From contig OMIC01000024.1 in assembly GCA_900298995.1 (NCBI GenBank), forward strand, positions 27,547 to 91,546: a DNA stretch of 64,000 nt, written 5' to 3'. The notes beneath the pieces were generated by a model. It made no database searches. It saw only the letters and a list, made by a program, of their open reading frames with translations, and had not been told where the DNA came from. Positions 26,224-34,341 of the stretch are shown here, in pieces (the first letter of the stretch is position 1; each line of letters begins with the position of its first letter). A program made the translations under genes and the position numbers. This DNA comes from Hyphomicrobiaceae bacterium (GTDB lineage: Bacteria > Pseudomonadota > Alphaproteobacteria > Rhizobiales > Aestuariivirgaceae).

Positions 26224-27344
26224 GCCGCGAACTGGGCATCGGCCTGATCGGTACCGGCTTCATGGGAAAGGCGCATGCCTTTGCCTATCGCGCAGCGCTG
26301 GCGGCCTTTCCCGACATTCCGGCGCCGCGACTCGAGATGATTGCCGACGTGGACGAAGCCCTCGCAGCGAAGGCGGCCCATCAGTATGGCTTCGCGCATT
26401 CGACCGGCGACTGGCGCAAGCTGGTTACCGACCCCCGCATCGATGTGGTGTCGATCACCACGCCCAACACGCTGCACAAGGAGATGACGCTTGCGGCCAT
26501 AGCCGCCGGCAAGCATGTGCATTGCGAAAAGCCGCTCTCGCCCACGCTTGCCGACTCGCGGCTCATGGTCGAGGCAGCTGAAAAGGCAGGTGTCGTCACG
26601 CAGGTCGGCTTCAACTACATCAAGAACCCCCTGCTCAAGCTGGCACGCGACATGGTGGCGGCAGGCGAACTTGGCGAGATCACGGGATTTCGTGGCATTC
26701 ATGCAGAAGACTACATGCATGATCCCGAGAGCCCCTACAGCTGGCGCATCGACCCGGTCGGCGGGCCGGGCGTCATTGCCGATCTGGGCTCGCACATCAT
26801 CGGCATGGCGCGGTTTCTGCTCGGCCCGATCGCTGAAGTGAGCGCCGACGTCCGCACTGTCATCACGTCACGCCCCGTGAGCCGTGGGGCAAAAGAACGG
26901 AAGGACGTTCGGGTGGATGATGTAGCGCGCATTCTGGTGAATTTCGCGCGCGGCTGCGGCGGCACCATCGAGGCGAACTGGATCGCCACGGGCCGCAAGA
27001 TGCAACTCGGCTTCGAGTTGACGGGTGAGAAGGGTTCCCTCGTCTTCAGCCAGGAGCGCCTCAACGAACTGCAGTTCTACAAGGCGGGCGCCGATTCCAG
27101 GACAAATGGCTATGTCAGGATAGAAGCGGGCCCACAACATCCGCCCTATGGCCAGTTCTGCGTGGCCGGCGGCCACCAGCTTGGTTTCAACGATCTCAAG
27201 ACCATCGAGATGGGGGAGTTCCTGCAGGCCGTGGCGACACGCAAGGTCGCAGGCCCTGACTTCCGGGAAGCCTATGAGATCCAGAAGGTGGTTGAAGCTG
27301 CCATAGCGTCTTCGAAGACGCGTGGATGGGTGCAGGTGGGCTGA
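26220..27344 (+). CDS. Gfo/Idh/MocA-family oxidoreductase, probably an inositol-isomer dehydrogenase
   Basis: This 374-residue NAD(P)-dependent dehydrogenase has the N-terminal motif IGLIGTGFMGKAH, the catalytic lysine motif CEKPLSP and the downstream GVIADLGSHIIGMARFLLG with a conserved histidine. It starts with GTG overlapping the iolE stop, so it is translationally coupled to iolDE. Distinct from the IolG at 59135, it may act on another inositol isomer, an inosose, or a rhizopine-like compound. Its exact substrate is unknown. It is convergent with msrA across an 11-base gap. Confidence 0.85.
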   Translation: MSRELGIGLIGTGFMGKAHAFAYRAALAAFPDIPAPRLEMIADVDEALAAKAAHQYGFAHSTGDWRKLVTDPRIDVVSITTPNTLHKEMTLAAIAAGKHVHCEKPLSPTLADSRLMVEAAEKAGVVTQVGFNYIKNPLLKLARDMVAAGELGEITGFRGIHAEDYMHDPESPYSWRIDPVGGPGVIADLGSHIIGMARFLLGPIAEVSADVRTVITSRPVSRGAKERKDVRVDDVARILVNFARGCGGTIEANWIATGRKMQLGFELTGEKGSLVFSQERLNELQFYKAGADSRTNGYVRIEAGPQHPPYGQFCVAGGHQLGFNDLKTIEMGEFLQAVATRKVAGPDFREAYEIQKVVEAAIASSKTRGWVQVG

Positions 27345-27355
27345 CGCCCATCCTC

Positions 27356-28009
27356 TCAGGCCTCGACGCCCGTGCCGATCGGACAGGTGACGCCGGTCCC
27401 GCCAAGGCCGCAATAGCCATTGGGGTTCCGGGCCAGATATTGCTGGTGGTAGTCTTCCGCAAAATAGAACGGACCTGCTTCGGCGATCTCGGTGGTGATG
27501 GGCCCGAGGCCCTGCGCCCGGAGGGCCTGTTCATAGGCGGCCCTTGCAGCAAGCGCCGCATCGCGCTGGGCAGGCGTCGTCCAATAGATGGCAGAACGGT
27601 ACTGGGTGCCGACATCATTCCCCTGGCGCATGCCCTGGGTGGGGTCATGTGACTCGAAGAAGATCTTCAGCAGCCGGTCATAGGAACTCTTCCCCGGATC
27701 GAACACCACCAGTACCGCTTCGGCATGGCCCGTGAGACCGGTGCAAACCTCCTGATAGGTCGGATTGGGAGTGAAGCCTCCAGCATTGCCCACCGCAGTG
27801 ACCCAGACACCCGGCGCCCGCCAGAACTTGCGCTCGGCCCCCCAATAGCAGCCCAGGGCAAAGATGGCCGTCTCCAGTCCCTCGGGATAGGGTCCCTTGA
27901 GGGGATGACCGTTCACGACATGGAGGTCAGCAGTCGGAATGGGGGCGGGTCGCCCTGGCAGGGCCTCGGCTGGCGAGATCATGCGGGCTTTCTGGCGGGC
28001 CAAGAACAT
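27356..28009 (-). CDS. msrA: peptide-methionine (S)-S-oxide reductase
   Basis: This 217-residue MsrA repairs oxidised methionine (S epimer). The active-site motif reads [11 protein letters not shown] with catalytic cysteine C54; most family members have GCFWG, so this is a Phe-to-Tyr variant. Other family blocks are present ([46 protein letters not shown]) and a C-terminal cysteine pair ([12 protein letters not shown]) can recycle the enzyme. AAGGAG lies at good distance before ATG 28009. It ends beside the inositol operon and is divergent from the tRNA-Ser gene. Confidence 0.95.
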   Translation of the reverse strand: MFLARQKARMISPAEALPGRPAPIPTADLHVVNGHPLKGPYPEGLETAIFALGCYWGAERKFWRAPGVWVTAVGNAGGFTPNPTYQEVCTGLTGHAEAVLVVFDPGKSSYDRLLKIFFESHDPTQGMRQGNDVGTQYRSAIYWTTPAQRDAALAARAAYEQALRAQGLGPITTEIAEAGPFYFAEDYHQQYLARNPNGYCGLGGTGVTCPIGTGVEA

Positions 28010-28088
28010 GGCGCCACTCCTTACAGGGTCGGAATACGCAACAGTGCTTGATTTGGTGCACTCTATGGTTATAACCACCCCACTTCAA

Positions 28089-28178
28089 GGAAGGGTGGCC
28101 GAGTGGTTTAAGGCGCACGCCTGGAACGCGTGTTTACGTGAAAGCGTAACGAGGGTTCGAATCCCTCCTCTTCCGCCA
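28089..28178 (+). tRNA. tRNA-Ser (anticodon GGA)
   Basis: A 90-base class II tRNA. The acceptor stem pairs GGAAGGG (28089-28095) with CTCTTCC (28168-28174), the anticodon stem CACGC/GCGTG encloses a 7-base loop with anticodon GGA at 28123-28125, there is a long serine-type variable arm, and the T-arm is GAGGGTTCGAATCCCTC. The 3' CCA is encoded (28176-28178). It stands alone between msrA and a group of low-conservation genes and could be an integration site, but no attachment-site duplication was seen. Confidence 0.97.
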
Positions 28179-28332
28179 GTTTCCATGACTCGTGATTTAG
28201 AAAAAATGGGCCACCCAGCAAACTAATCGCGTGGGCGGTGCTGACTGGGGTGGCTGATGCTGAAGTTCGATCGAGCGCCAGGGCCGGCAGATCGAGGTTT
28301 GCGCAGGGTTATGCGACTCTGAATTGCATAAT

Positions 28333-28752
28333 TCAGCGGTAATGGGCTGCGTCGCCGCGTGGGTCCACTGCCCTGTCATTCATGAAATCTTCCAGTGACT
28401 CCTCGAAACTGCGCTCCGTTCCGACTTCGAGGCTGCCAAGATGGCCCACAACGAAAACCAGGCATAGCCAGCCCACAAGTGACGGGAACAGGGCCAGCGA
28501 AACAAGAGGCATGGTTCCGTTTGCGCTACCGCCATTGAGCCAAACGACGACCAGCGCCAGCGACAGGGAGACGATCATGATCAGGCCAATCGCCAGAACA
28601 TAATCAAACCTTCTCCGGACAAAGGCGACCCCCGCAAACAGCCACGAGCAGGAGAGAAACATAACAAAGCTGGACAGGTAGGCCCCAACTAGGGTCGAGT
28701 AAACAGCCATCAACAAACAGACAAAGAAGAATACGTATTGCAGTTTCTTCAT
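28333..28752 (-). CDS. small membrane protein of unknown function
   Basis: This 139-residue hydrophobic protein has four predicted membrane segments (about residues 7-25, 27-45, 52-72 and 82-104), then a charged C-terminal tail. It begins MKKLQYVFFFVCLLMAVY, with AAGG upstream. Base composition is less GC-rich than the catabolic genes around it. It stands alone on the minus strand between the tRNA-Ser and a secreted-protein gene, with 154 and 212 bases of non-coding DNA on its sides. No family was recognised. Confidence 0.6.
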   Translation of the reverse strand: MKKLQYVFFFVCLLMAVYSTLVGAYLSSFVMFLSCSWLFAGVAFVRRRFDYVLAIGLIMIVSLSLALVVVWLNGGSANGTMPLVSLALFPSLVGWLCLVFVVGHLGSLEVGTERSFEESLEDFMNDRAVDPRGDAAHYR

Positions 28753-28964
28753 GTCAGTTACCTTGGATTATGTACTAACTATTAGTGTGATTCGCTCAGT
28801 CTGCAAGAGGCAGATCCAGTCCCGATCATGGTAACGGACGAGATCCGGCCCGTCCCGACGGGACAGTTGAAGACCCTTGAGAAAGGGATGATTGAGAGTA
28901 TGAATGCCTCCGCCAAGGCCGGGGCGACGAGCCCCGGGGCGCGGCATCATTCAGTGAGGAGACC

Positions 28965-29678
28965 ATGATGATGTTCACAAAATTCGCCCGCTGGGCACTG
29001 CTGTCGGCGGGCCTTGTTCTGGCCACGTCGGTCAGTTCGTCGGCCGACCCGGCCAACCCGCACGTGCCCTTGCAGAAGACAATCGGGCAACCGGCAAACC
29101 AGGCCCCCGTACCGTCCCTTGGCGTGATAAACGCCGACGGTGCAACGCTGGCCGATGGCAAGCTGACTCTGACTGGCGTATCTGGCAATGTGATCGTTTT
29201 CGCAGACCGTCCCGTGCGCGCAGCCGGCCATGAGACCACGCAGATGTTCATCTCACGCTGGGATGAAGGCAAGGACAGCTTCAAGAACGATCCGCCCAAT
29301 GCAACGGTGTCAGTCCTGGGTGGCGAGAAGGACGGCGTCACGGATGCCGTGGTCGTGCTGCAGAATCCGAAGCTGGACGGAAGCAATCTGACCTTCGACG
29401 TCAAGATTCTGGAGGGTGACCTGAAGGGCCTGAAGGGTCCTGCTGCGGTGTTTATCGACTGGTTCGCCGCCGGTGGGCCGCATGGTGGCTTCGCCGTTGG
29501 CGGCGGCGGATGGCACGGCCACTATGGCTGGTACGGTGCGGGCGCAGGCTTTGCAGCCGGGGCTGTAGCTGGCGCAGCCGTGGGGGCTGCGGCCGCTCAC
29601 CCGTATTATTATGGTGCACCTGCCTATTATGGGGCGCCTGCGGCTTGTGGATATTATCCCTATCCGCCCTGCTACTGA
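28965..29678 (+). CDS. secreted protein of unknown function with a Gly/Ala/Tyr-rich C-terminus
   Basis: This 237-residue protein has an N-terminal signal peptide (hydrophobic WALLSAGLVLATSVSSSA with probable cleavage near SSA-DP). The middle region (about residues 50-160) looks like a compact beta-rich domain. The last 70 residues are low-complexity (GGWHGHYGWYGAGAG, then YYGAPAYYGAPAACGYYP), seen in surface-exposed or envelope-associated rhizobial proteins. GTGAGGAG precedes ATG 28965, and a strong terminator follows at 29700. It is monocistronic. No specific function is recognised. Confidence 0.7.
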   Translation: MMMFTKFARWALLSAGLVLATSVSSSADPANPHVPLQKTIGQPANQAPVPSLGVINADGATLADGKLTLTGVSGNVIVFADRPVRAAGHETTQMFISRWDEGKDSFKNDPPNATVSVLGGEKDGVTDAVVVLQNPKLDGSNLTFDVKILEGDLKGLKGPAAVFIDWFAAGGPHGGFAVGGGGWHGHYGWYGAGAGFAAGAVAGAAVGAAAAHPYYYGAPAYYGAPAACGYYPYPPCY

Positions 29679-29699
29679 GACAAGACAAGATCGATTGCG

Positions 29700-29732
29700 G
29701 AGGCCGGCGCGAGACGCCGGCCTCATTTTTTT
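29700..29732 (+). terminator. rho-independent terminator
   Basis: A perfect 10-bp GC-rich stem (GAGGCCGGCG at 29700-29709 with CGCCGGCCTC at 29715-29724) with loop CGAGA is followed by a run of seven T residues (29726-29732). It lies 22 bases after the stop of the secreted-protein gene at 28965 and is the clearest intrinsic terminator in the window. Confidence 0.92.
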
Positions 29733-29850
29733 GAAGGGCTGACCTGCGCGGACGACGGCCGTCTCTAGGTGTATTCGCCGATTGCCCAGTGAAGCTGCAG
29801 TAGACGAAATTGATGGTGTTCTTGGCTCAGCACATAGCGGATTGCGCCTC

Positions 29851-31155
29851 ATGATGAAAACGATTGCAAATTCCTTGGCGGTCTCGTCTGGCCGTCCCCT
29901 CGCCATTCTCAGCACCGCAGTGTTGGGACTGGCCCTGTCCGGCGAGGCGTTCGCAGCCGGAGCGGGCGGCGTTACAGGACAGGGAAGTTCCGTGAGCTTC
30001 TCGGATGTCAGCAGTCCGGGCGGAATGCGCATGATCATAGGCGCAGAGGAAAACAACGACTGGGCGGGCGCTGCGGTCTTCTTCAAGCGGAACGACAAGG
30101 GCGCCTGGGTGCAGGTCAAGAAAGTGACGGAAGACTTGCCGGTGTCCACACAGTTTGGAAAGTCGGTGTCCATGTCGGGCAAGGGCACGCTCGCCGTCGT
30201 TGGCGCACCCCATGCCTCATCCAATGCAGGCGCCGCCTATCTCTACAAGTTCAGCGACAACACCTGGCAGAGAGTGACCATCCTGACGGGCAAGAACGTC
30301 AAAGGCACGGCACAGCAGGGTGAGAGCGTCTTCATCTCCTATGACGGCAGCACCGTCTTTGTCGGCGGCAAGGACGACAATGACGGCATTGGAGCGGTCT
30401 GGGTCTACACACTTTCAGGATCCGAGTGGAAGCAGCAGACCAAACTCGTCCCTAAAGATGCTGTCGTGAGTGGCTATGACCGCCCCAGCTTCGGCTACTC
30501 GATCAGTTCTTCAGATACCGGTGACTGGGTTGTCATCGGCGGGCCTGGAGACAATGGCGGAATCGGAGCTGCATGGGTCTTTCAGCGCAAGAACGGGACG
30601 TGGAGCCAGTTCGGAAACAAGATCGTTGCCTCGGGAGGTACCGACTATCAAGGTCAGGGAAGATCCGTTGCAATGAACAACACCGGCAAGGTCTTTGTTG
30701 TCGGGGCGCCGTATGACAACAGTGGGAAGGGCTCTGCAACGCTATTCGTGCGTGAGAGCACCACCGCGCCATTTTCAGAAAAAAAGAGATTCCAGCCCAA
30801 CAGCGTCTCGCAAGATTATGAGGTGCCCAATTTCGGCTATTCAGTCGCAATTTCAGCACGGGCCGGCATGATCGTCGTGGGAGAGCCGGGAACCCTTGTT
30901 TCGACTGGCAACAGGGGGCAGGTCTTCAGCTACTCGGGACAACCGGACAAGGATTACACGGCCAACCCGGTCGTCAAGGCCAATCCCTGCCAGGTCCTGG
31001 GTGAGTCAGTCGCGGTTTCCCAAAGTGCGGATTTCCTGCTCGCAGGAGCACCTGGCACACCGCCCGGAGAGCCGTCCAGAGGTGGCGCTTGCTTCTACTC
31101 GAAGGACGGCAACAAGTGGACGATCCAGGGCGGTGTGATCGCCTACAAACCTTGA
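29851..31155 (+). CDS. secreted FG-GAP-repeat beta-propeller protein
   Basis: This 434-residue protein has a signal peptide (hydrophobic PLAILSTAVLGLAL, cleavage near AFA-AG) followed by seven or so repeats of the FG-GAP type. Each repeat combines FGxSVSxS with VVGAP or similar (FGKSVSMSGKGTLAVVGAPH, GYSISSSDTGDWVVIGGPGD, GRSVAMNNTGKVFVVGAPYD, GYSVAISARAGMIVVGEPG), then GAAWVFQRK-like strands. Such repeats build an integrin-alpha-like propeller, often calcium-binding, exposed outside the cytoplasm. ATG 29851 was chosen over an upstream in-frame TTG because it places the signal peptide at the N-terminus. Binding partner and role are unknown. Confidence 0.8.
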   Translation: MMKTIANSLAVSSGRPLAILSTAVLGLALSGEAFAAGAGGVTGQGSSVSFSDVSSPGGMRMIIGAEENNDWAGAAVFFKRNDKGAWVQVKKVTEDLPVSTQFGKSVSMSGKGTLAVVGAPHASSNAGAAYLYKFSDNTWQRVTILTGKNVKGTAQQGESVFISYDGSTVFVGGKDDNDGIGAVWVYTLSGSEWKQQTKLVPKDAVVSGYDRPSFGYSISSSDTGDWVVIGGPGDNGGIGAAWVFQRKNGTWSQFGNKIVASGGTDYQGQGRSVAMNNTGKVFVVGAPYDNSGKGSATLFVRESTTAPFSEKKRFQPNSVSQDYEVPNFGYSVAISARAGMIVVGEPGTLVSTGNRGQVFSYSGQPDKDYTANPVVKANPCQVLGESVAVSQSADFLLAGAPGTPPGEPSRGGACFYSKDGNKWTIQGGVIAYKP

Positions 31156-31203
31156 ACGCGCTAGGCACCGTGAAGATGGTTTGCCCGGCCAGGGCTGCCG
31201 CCA

Positions 31204-31812
31204 CTACCGCGACAGCTTTGCCGGGTCGCTGACATCAGCGCCGATATCGGCAAGGTCCTGATAGCGGTCACCAATACGGTGGTGTGGCCGGCCACCAGTC
31301 GCTCCGCCAAAGGCAGCAATCACCTCATCGTCGGCCGGCGCATCGGCGATCGAGAACTGCACCGTCAGGTAATGTGAACGCCGGCCGGTGTCGTGCCTGT
31401 CCATCAGGGGGATCTGGATCTGTGTATTGGCGGGTCCACGCGTATTGGTGAAACCGAGATAGGTCTTGGCGCCCAGCGCCTCACGGTAGAAATTGCCGAA
31501 GTGCAGGGTGTGGATCAGCGCCGAGGCATGCTCCTGCTCACAGTCGAGTCCGGCCATCGCAGCTTTGCCATAGGCTTCGATCTTGTCGGCGCCGCCCGCC
31601 ATCGCAACGATGCGCTCGGTCAGCAGTTTGCCCAGCACCGGCGCGAAGGCCTTGATCTCGGGTTTCAGGTCCTCGACATAGCCACGGCCCGCCCATGGGT
31701 TTCGCACCACTGCGGCAACACCCAGCATGCGCAAGGGTGGCGTCGCGGCGCGCTCGCCCTCGAAGCGGATTTCTTCCTCGAAATTGACCAGCTTTCTGAT
31801 CCTGAGTTCCAT
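31204..31812 (-). CDS. amino acid synthesis family protein (DUF1185-like)
   Basis: This 202-residue protein matches the pattern of the 'amino acid synthesis' family (formerly DUF1185) and begins MELRIRKLVNFEEEIRFEG. Conserved-looking blocks are AAVVRNPWAGRGYVEDL and HTLHFGNFYREALGAKTY. The biochemical role of the family is not established; members often sit in catabolic operons. AGGGAGG precedes ATG 31812. It is the last gene of the minus-strand group RidA - hydrolase - CoA-transferase - this gene, starting 10 bases after the CoA-transferase stop. Confidence 0.75.
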   Translation of the reverse strand: MELRIRKLVNFEEEIRFEGERAATPPLRMLGVAAVVRNPWAGRGYVEDLKPEIKAFAPVLGKLLTERIVAMAGGADKIEAYGKAAMAGLDCEQEHASALIHTLHFGNFYREALGAKTYLGFTNTRGPANTQIQIPLMDRHDTGRRSHYLTVQFSIADAPADDEVIAAFGGATGGRPHHRIGDRYQDLADIGADVSDPAKLSR

Positions 31813-31822
31813 GCAATCCTCC

Positions 31823-33019
31823 CTAGCGGGCCGTTGTGGGGTTTTTCGCCAGCTGATCCAGAATGTCATTGTTCTCGCCGAGCCGCGGCGGCGCGGTCAT
31901 GTCTACGGCAGTCACGCCCGTGAAATGGACAGGGTTGGCGGCAACGCGCCATCCGGGCTTGCCGGGGTCGGGGTGTGCAATATCCGCAATCATGCACCGT
32001 GCCCGGACATGTTGGTCACTGAAGATATCTGCAGCATCATTGACCGGCCCGAACGGCAGACGACCGCCCAGAAGTTGTGTCAGCTGCGCCTTGCTGTGCC
32101 GCCGCGTCCAGTCCGAGACGGCGGCATTCACTTCCTCTGCATGCGCGCGCCGCCCGGTCTTCGAGGCAAGACGCGGATCATCGCGCAGGTCCTGGCGCTG
32201 CATGATGCCCGCCAGTTCACGCCAGAAGGCGTCATCCACAACGCCGATCGAAACCCATCCGTCAGCCGCCGGAAAGATGCCGAATGGTGCCAGCAGGGGA
32301 TGGCCGTTTCCCGCAGGCTCGGCAATCCGGCCCTCCATGTCGTAGAGATAGACAAGCCGCTCACACAGGCTGAGCATCGCGTCATACATGGCGATATCCA
32401 CGAACTGACCCCGTCCGGTCCTCTCGGCGTGACGCACGGCGGCGAGAATGGCAAATGCCATCATCATGCCGGTGAAAATGTCGCCGATGCCGGGGCCGGT
32501 CTTCATTGGCTGACCTGGACCCGTGCCGGTCATGCTCATGAGGCCTCCCATCGCCTGCGCCACCACGTCATAGGAGGGCCAGTTTACATAGGGGCTTTCA
32601 CCACTGCGCGGGTCGCCAAAACCGCTGATCGCAGCATAGACCAGGGCCGGATTTTCACGCGCCAGGGACTCATAACCAAGACCCAGCCGATCCATGACGC
32701 CGGGCCGGAAATTCTCGACCACCACATGCGAGTCCCTCGCCAGCGCGCGGATCTGCGCCTTGGCGGCATCACTCTTGAGGTCAAGGACGATGCTCTTCTT
32801 GTTGCGGTTGAGACTCACGAAATAGCCCGCCCATTCCTTCGCAGGATCGTCAGCGCGATATGGTCCGTTGCTGCGGCTGGTGTCGCCCTCGGGACTCTCG
32901 ATCTTGATCACCTCTGCGCCATGATCGGCCAGCATCATGGTGCAATAGGGCCCGGACAGCATGCGGCTGAAATCCAGAATCCGCAGGCCGGCAAGAATGC
33001 CCTTGCGACTGTCAGCCAT
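31823..33019 (-). CDS. family III (CaiB/BaiF-type) CoA-transferase
   Basis: This 398-residue class III CoA-transferase has the N-terminal GLRILDFSRMLSGPYCTMML block, ADHGAEVIKIESPEGD, NRNKKSIVLDLKS, and the catalytic aspartate in SYDVVAQAMGG. Family members move CoA between carboxylic acids, for example CaiB between gamma-butyrobetainyl-CoA and carnitine. Start ATG 33019 overlaps the hydrolase stop by 8 bases. Because carnitine genes (lcdH-like, BKACE, caiD-like) occur 10-15 kb away, a carnitine or crotonobetaine substrate is possible but not shown; formyl-CoA- or succinyl-CoA-dependent acids are alternatives. Confidence 0.9.
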   Translation of the reverse strand: MADSRKGILAGLRILDFSRMLSGPYCTMMLADHGAEVIKIESPEGDTSRSNGPYRADDPAKEWAGYFVSLNRNKKSIVLDLKSDAAKAQIRALARDSHVVVENFRPGVMDRLGLGYESLARENPALVYAAISGFGDPRSGESPYVNWPSYDVVAQAMGGLMSMTGTGPGQPMKTGPGIGDIFTGMMMAFAILAAVRHAERTGRGQFVDIAMYDAMLSLCERLVYLYDMEGRIAEPAGNGHPLLAPFGIFPAADGWVSIGVVDDAFWRELAGIMQRQDLRDDPRLASKTGRRAHAEEVNAAVSDWTRRHSKAQLTQLLGGRLPFGPVNDAADIFSDQHVRARCMIADIAHPDPGKPGWRVAANPVHFTGVTAVDMTAPPRLGENNDILDQLAKNPTTAR

Positions 33020-33812
33020 TGGGCCGTACCCGGTCGAGAAAACCCAGTAATTCCTTGTTGAACAGACCCGGTGCCTCAGCCAGAGCCATGTGCCGCAGTC
33101 CCTGCAGGACCACGAGTTCCGAGCGGGGGATCTCGGCGGCAATGGCGCGGCTCATGTCAGGCGAATTGCCGAAATCCTCATCCCCCGTCATCACCAGGGC
33201 CGGAACGCGGATCTTCGGATTGGGCGCAACCAGTTCAGAAACTCCGTCCGCCAGCACCTTGTAGATCGGCCAGTAAACCTCCTTGCGATTGGCAAGGATC
33301 CAGCCGCGCACCTGGTCCATCAGCGCAGGATGGGCGGCACGGAACGGATCCGTAAACCAGCGGGTCAGAGCTGCTTCCACTGTCGCGGAGGGACCTTCCG
33401 CCCTGGCCTGCTCCACCCGCCGCGAGATCGCTTCCTGCGCGGCCTGATCGCGCGCATGGGCCGAATGCAGAACGCCCAGCGCCCACAGCCGCCCGGGATG
33501 GTCCATGGCGAAGCGGCGCGCAATCATGCCGCCCAGCGAAAAGCCCAGGACGGCCGCGCGTGAAATACCGAGATGATCGAGCAGTGCACGGAGTTGTTCG
33601 GAAAACAGGGTCAGGCTGGGCGTCTCCTGCGGCGGGGCGCTCTCACCATGGCCGAGGAGATCATAGGCGATCACGCGGTAGTGCTTCGCAAGAGCGGGAA
33701 TCTGCCACTGCCAGGACTGCCGGTTGAGACCCAGCCCGTGTACGAGGACCACCGTTGGGCCATCGCCTCCCCATGTCTGATTGGCCGTACCTTGCGCGGT
33801 CGGGTCGGGCAT
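33012..33812 (-). CDS. alpha/beta-fold hydrolase (PcaD/3-oxoadipate-enol-lactonase-like)
   Basis: This 266-residue protein has the oxyanion motif VVLVHGLGLNRQSW, the nucleophile elbow GFSLGG (Ser), an acid in MTGDEDFGNSPD and a C-terminal histidine in GLRHMALAEAP. The pattern is that of soluble esterases or lactonases like PcaD. In this operon (RidA - hydrolase - CoA-transferase) it could be an esterase or a thioesterase for a CoA intermediate; no substrate can be assigned. It starts one base after the RidA stop. Confidence 0.87.
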   Translation of the reverse strand: MPDPTAQGTANQTWGGDGPTVVLVHGLGLNRQSWQWQIPALAKHYRVIAYDLLGHGESAPPQETPSLTLFSEQLRALLDHLGISRAAVLGFSLGGMIARRFAMDHPGRLWALGVLHSAHARDQAAQEAISRRVEQARAEGPSATVEAALTRWFTDPFRAAHPALMDQVRGWILANRKEVYWPIYKVLADGVSELVAPNPKIRVPALVMTGDEDFGNSPDMSRAIAAEIPRSELVVLQGLRHMALAEAPGLFNKELLGFLDRVRPNG

Positions 33813-33813
33813 C

Positions 33814-34215
33814 TCAGTTTCCAAGTGGCCTGTAGGCCACGACTTCGACCTCGACGCGGACATCGACGAGAAGTTCGCTTACCACGGCAGAGCGGGCAGG
33901 CGGATCCTGAGGGAAGTACTCGCCGTAGACCGAATTGAAGCCGGGAAAATCAGCCCGGTCGCGGAGCCACACCATGGCCTTGACCACATCGGCCAGCGTA
34001 CATCCGGCCTCCTTGAGCGTTGCCCTGATGTCCTCGAGGACAGCGCGGGTCTGCTCTTCCACGCTGCCGGTGGTCATCACCTGACCATCCTTGAAGGGGA
34101 TCTGGCCAGTCAGGAAAACAAAGTCACCAGCCCGGATCGCCTTTGACAGGGAGAGCTTTCGCCCCCCGATCACCAGGGGGCCGCCGATTACTTGCTTGGC
34201 CGTCATGTCCGTCAT
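33814..34215 (-). CDS. RidA (YjgF/UK114) family protein
   Basis: This 133-residue protein has the Rid fold signatures FVFLTGQIPFKDG, EEQTRAVLEDIRATLKEAGC and a PPARSAVV-type segment with the conserved arginine that binds the carboxylate of imine or enamine intermediates. RidA members hydrolyse reactive 2-aminoacrylate-like products of PLP enzymes; others are specialised in catabolic operons. ATG 34215 and ATG 34206 are both possible starts. It is the first gene of a minus-strand operon and is divergent from the aldehyde dehydrogenase at 34342; the 126-base gap holds the two promoters. Confidence 0.88.
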   Translation of the reverse strand: MTDMTAKQVIGGPLVIGGRKLSLSKAIRAGDFVFLTGQIPFKDGQVMTTGSVEEQTRAVLEDIRATLKEAGCTLADVVKAMVWLRDRADFPGFNSVYGEYFPQDPPARSAVVSELLVDVRVEVEVVAYRPLGN

Positions 34216-34341
34216 TTCCTCGAAGCCTAGAGGGGGCTCTCCCGGGCAATATATGAGATTTCCGACAGGCAGCGGCGAAAATATTGTATTGATCTCAGGG
34301 AGGGTGGGTCACCCTTTTCCAAAGGCCAGGAGGAGCGGCAC

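Noticed and set aside
31727..33061. Long plus-strand open frame opposite the CoA-transferase.
   Set aside because: The minus strand encodes a clear CaiB-family protein with catalytic Asp. The plus-strand translation has no recognisable domain and is a GC-rich antisense artefact.
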